A DNA stretch of 7,277 nt. Origin: Lachnospiraceae bacterium. GTDB taxonomy: Bacteria > Bacillota > Clostridia > Lachnospirales > Lachnospiraceae. The position numbers and the translations under genes are program-made. Positions 4,912-7,277 of the stretch are shown in pieces (the first letter of the stretch is position 1; each line of letters starts with the position of its first letter). Where the stretch lies: the NCBI GenBank assembly GCA_021200345.1, contig JAJQGR010000333.1, positions 1 to 7,277 on the forward strand, in the 5' to 3' direction. The notes beneath the pieces were generated by a model. It was given only the letters and a program-made list of their open reading frames with translations. It was not told where the DNA came from and did not search any database.

Positions 4912-6084
4912 TTATTCCAGAAACCGTACAAACACTGCATTGCTTAAATCAATGCCGCGCTTTGTCAGACAAAGCCTTTCTCCGTCTTTCGTCCTCTCCA
5001 TCAGACCGTCAGCGATACTTGACTCTATCGCTCCCTCAAATTGTCCTTCGGCGTCTTCTCCAAACTGAGCGCGAAAAGCACTCTGTGACACACCACGCAT
5101 AAGGCGCAGGCCAAGGAAATAAAATTCCTCCATTTCCTCCCGCGGGGTGAGGGCTTCCTTTTCCTCATATTCCTCTTCATATTCTTTTGTCTTTTCTTCA
5201 TTACTTTCTCTGCTCCGTTCTCCGTCCAGATACACGCTCAGGTCTGACACATTCTTATACCGGGTATGATCATAAAAAGACGACGCTCCCAGCCCCAGTC
5301 CCAGATAGGCGCCCCGCTGCCAGTAAACCAGATTGTGGCGGCATTCCCTTCCCGGCAAAGCGTAATTGGAAATCTCGTACCGCTCATACCCAAAGGCATT
5401 CAGGATCTCCTCCGTTCGCTGATACATCAGCCGGTCCAGCTCCTCCGAGGGGGTATCCAGTTCCATGGAAGCAAAGGGAGTCCCTTCCTCCACAATCAGA
5501 CTGTAGGCGGAAATATGCTCCGGCTTTAAGGCCAGCACCCGATACAGGGTGTCCTCATATTGCTCCAGGGTTTGTCCCGGAAGGGAGCTCATCAGATCCA
5601 CATTGATATTCTCAAAGCCCGCCTCCCTGGCCCAGCCAAAGGTCTGTAAAAACTGTTCATAGGTATGAATTCGTCCCAGCCTCCTGAGCAGACCGTCATC
5701 CGCTGACTGCAACCCGATGGATATCCGGTTAAAGCCGGCCTTTCGATAGCTTTGCAAAGCCCGCAGGGAAGCGGTGCCCGGATTGCACTCCAGAGAAATC
5801 TCTGCGTCAGGCGCAACTGAAAAATGATCATACAGCGTTTCCAGCACCTTACACAGGCTCTCCGGCTGTACCGCTGTCGGCGTTCCTCCGCCAAAAAAGA
5901 TGGTCTTCACCTGATATTCCTGAAATTCCGGCGCTTTCCGTCTGATTTCCTCACACAGTTTAGACAGATATTTCTCCTGCACCTCCACTGACGCCGGAGC
6001 GGACAGGAAATCACAGTACAGGCATTTTTTGACGCAAAAAGGAATATGAATGTACAGGCTTAGCTCTTTGCTCATGTTACTCAT
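4912..6084 (-). CDS. hemW: Radical SAM heme chaperone HemW (HemN-like)
   Basis: A 390-residue radical SAM protein. The [4Fe-4S]/SAM site is CVKKCLYC (C17, C21, C24) after LYIHIPF. The GGGTP SAM-binding motif is at 65-69, ISIGLQS at 121-127 and the HNxxYW motif (HNLVYW, 250-255) that separates HemW from true coproporphyrinogen dehydrogenase HemN. HemW binds heme and is thought to deliver it to membrane respiratory enzymes; older annotation as an oxygen-independent coproporphyrinogen oxidase is therefore probably wrong. Residues 291-310 form a highly acidic stretch with repeats (YEEEYEEKE) between the core and the C-terminal HemN_C-like region (about 313-390), making the protein slightly longer than usual. 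The first ATG (6084) overlaps the lepA stop by 8 bp (ATGAGTAA), typical of translational coupling; the second ATG at 6075 (residue 4) is an equally possible start. lepA-hemW adjacency is common in Firmicutes. Confidence 0.92.
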   Translation of the reverse strand: MSNMSKELSLYIHIPFCVKKCLYCDFLSAPASVEVQEKYLSKLCEEIRRKAPEFQEYQVKTIFFGGGTPTAVQPESLCKVLETLYDHFSVAPDAEISLECNPGTASLRALQSYRKAGFNRISIGLQSADDGLLRRLGRIHTYEQFLQTFGWAREAGFENINVDLMSSLPGQTLEQYEDTLYRVLALKPEHISAYSLIVEEGTPFASMELDTPSEELDRLMYQRTEEILNAFGYERYEISNYALPGRECRHNLVYWQRGAYLGLGLGASSFYDHTRYKNVSDLSVYLDGERSRESNEEKTKEYEEEYEEKEALTPREEMEEFYFLGLRLMRGVSQSAFRAQFGEDAEGQFEGAIESSIADGLMERTKDGERLCLTKRGIDLSNAVFVRFLE

Positions 6085-7277
6085 CCAGCTTCAGCACACT
6101 CATAAAGGCTTTCTGCGGAATCTCCACATTGCCGATCTGGCGCATTCGCTTCTTGCCCTCCTTCTGCTTTTCCAGAAGCTTTTTCTTTCGGGAAATATCA
6201 CCGCCGTAACACTTGGCCAGCACATCCTTGCGCATGGCCTTCACGGTTTCTCTGGCGATGATTTTGCCTCCCACAGCTGCCTGAATGGGAATTTCAAACA
6301 GGTGCCTGGGAATCTCGTCCTTGAGCTTCTCACACATTTTGCGTCCCCGCTCGTAAGCGCTGTCCGCGTGTACGATGAAAGAGAGGGCATCCACCTCCTC
6401 CCGGTTCACCAGAATGTCCAGTTTGACCAGAGAAGAGGTCTCGTAGCCTTTCAGTTCATAATCAAAGCTGGCATATCCCCGGGATCTGCTCTTTAAGGCG
6501 TCAAAAAAATCATAGATAATCTCATTTAAGGGCAGTTCATATTTCAGCAGCACCCGGGTGGTTTCCATGTACTCCGTACTGATATATCGGCCTCTGCGCT
6601 CCTGACACAGCTGCATGATGGGGCCGATAAATTCCGTGGTCACCATGATCTGAGCGCTGACGATGGGTTCCTCCATGTGCTCGATCTGGGAGGAATCAGG
6701 CAGATTGGAGGGGTTGGTCAGCTCAATCATGGTGCCGTCAGTCTTATAAACCCGGTACACCACGCCGGGAGCGGTGGTCACCAGATCCAGATTGTACTCC
6801 CGCTCCAGTCTCTCCTGTATGATTTCCAGGTGAAGCAGACCCAGGAAACCGCAGCGGAACCCGAAGCCCAGAGCGATTGAGGTCTCCGGTTCATAATTTA
6901 AGCTGGCGTCATTTAGCTGCAGCTTTTCCAGCGCGTCCCGCAGGTCCGGATACTTGGCTCCGTCCGCCGGGTACATGCCGCAGTACACCATGGACTGCAC
7001 CTTTTTATATCCTGCCAGAGGCTCAGCACAGGGATTTTCATCATCAGTAACCGTATCGCCCACAGCCGTATCCCGCACATTCTTGATGGACGCGGTGATA
7101 TAACCCACCATACCGGCGGACAATTCCTCACTTGGAATCAGACGGCCGGCGCCAAAATAGCCTACCTCCACCACCTCGTCCACCGCTCCGGTGGCCATCA
7201 TGCGGATTCTGGTGCCCTTTCTAACGCTGCCGTCCATCAGCCGTACAAAAATAATCACCCCTCTGTAGGAGTCGTAA
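6077..7277 (-). CDS. lepA: Elongation factor 4 (LepA), C-terminal two-thirds; 5' end beyond the window
   Basis: 399 codons are visible of a protein normally about 600 long; the GTPase domain is outside the window. The fragment starts in the domain II beta-barrel (YDSYRGVIIFVRLMDGSVRK) and continues through domain III (LGFGFRCGFLGLLHLEIIQE, an EF-G-like segment) and the EF-G domain V-like part. It ends in the LepA-specific C-terminal domain, recognised by CYGGDISRKKKLLEKQKEGK and the close of the protein at LKLDE. LepA is a ribosome-binding translational GTPase, proposed to back-translocate ribosomes or aid initiation and ribosome assembly. The frame is intact to the window edge; internal GTG at 7258 is not a start, because coding continues upstream of it. 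It heads the lepA-hemW-nagZ run, with its stop overlapping the hemW start. Confidence 0.96.
   Translation of the reverse strand, partial: YDSYRGVIIFVRLMDGSVRKGTRIRMMATGAVDEVVEVGYFGAGRLIPSEELSAGMVGYITASIKNVRDTAVGDTVTDDENPCAEPLAGYKKVQSMVYCGMYPADGAKYPDLRDALEKLQLNDASLNYEPETSIALGFGFRCGFLGLLHLEIIQERLEREYNLDLVTTAPGVVYRVYKTDGTMIELTNPSNLPDSSQIEHMEEPIVSAQIMVTTEFIGPIMQLCQERRGRYISTEYMETTRVLLKYELPLNEIIYDFFDALKSRSRGYASFDYELKGYETSSLVKLDILVNREEVDALSFIVHADSAYERGRKMCEKLKDEIPRHLFEIPIQAAVGGKIIARETVKAMRKDVLAKCYGGDISRKKKLLEKQKEGKKRMRQIGNVEIPQKAFMSVLKLDE

Noticed and set aside
4912..6084. Annotation as oxygen-independent coproporphyrinogen III oxidase (HemN)
   Set aside because: The HNxxYW motif and the CxxxCxxC pattern without the extra cysteine of true HemN point to HemW.

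Overview
The window looks like a chromosomal segment from an anaerobic, endospore-forming Firmicute, most likely class Clostridia near the Lachnospiraceae. This rests on a SigK-type sporulation sigma factor, strong GGAGG-type ribosome binding sites, the lepA-hemW gene pair, and the style of the AraC and GT8 proteins. The taxonomic call is inference. No rRNA, tRNA, CRISPR array, transposase or phage gene is visible.

Layout, left to right. (1) Bases 1-160, minus strand: the first 53 codons of a family 8 glycosyltransferase running off the left edge, with a GTG start, a good ribosome binding site and a clear upstream promoter (284-311). (2) Bases 369-548, plus strand: a C-terminal scrap of an AraC-type regulator with no N-terminal part. 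Its last codons overlap a strong inverted repeat (531-563) that probably terminates sigK. (3) Bases 612-1253, minus: a SigK-like sporulation sigma factor without the usual pro-sequence. (4) Bases 1323-2555, minus: a DAACS-family sodium/proton-coupled amino-acid or carboxylate symporter. (5) Bases 2556-2754: a compact divergent control region with two back-to-back promoters, a 13-bp palindrome on one -10 box, and a 21-bp-spaced direct repeat typical of AraC-family binding sites. (6) Bases 2755-3615, plus: a full-length cupin-AraC regulator, probably controlling itself and the symporter. (7) Bases 3608-7277, minus: lepA (3' two-thirds) - hemW - nagZ, a tightly packed run in which lepA and hemW overlap by 8 bp and hemW and nagZ are 20 bp apart. 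The nagZ stop overlaps the convergent AraC stop by 8 bp.

How the parts work together. The symporter and the AraC gene form a likely uptake module: a ligand-sensing regulator and a divergent transporter sharing one control region. The transporter has the family fold but differs at the residue that normally binds an acidic side chain, so its substrate may not be glutamate or aspartate. The lepA-hemW-nagZ run joins an elongation-factor GTPase, a heme-trafficking radical SAM protein and a membrane-anchored muropeptide hydrolase; the link is probably co-transcription rather than one pathway. sigK stands alone with its own start signals and a terminator.

I see no clear new defence or mobile system. 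The best leads are the predicted AraC operator between the divergent promoters, the altered substrate and cation residues of the symporter, the pro-less SigK, and the AraC remnant.
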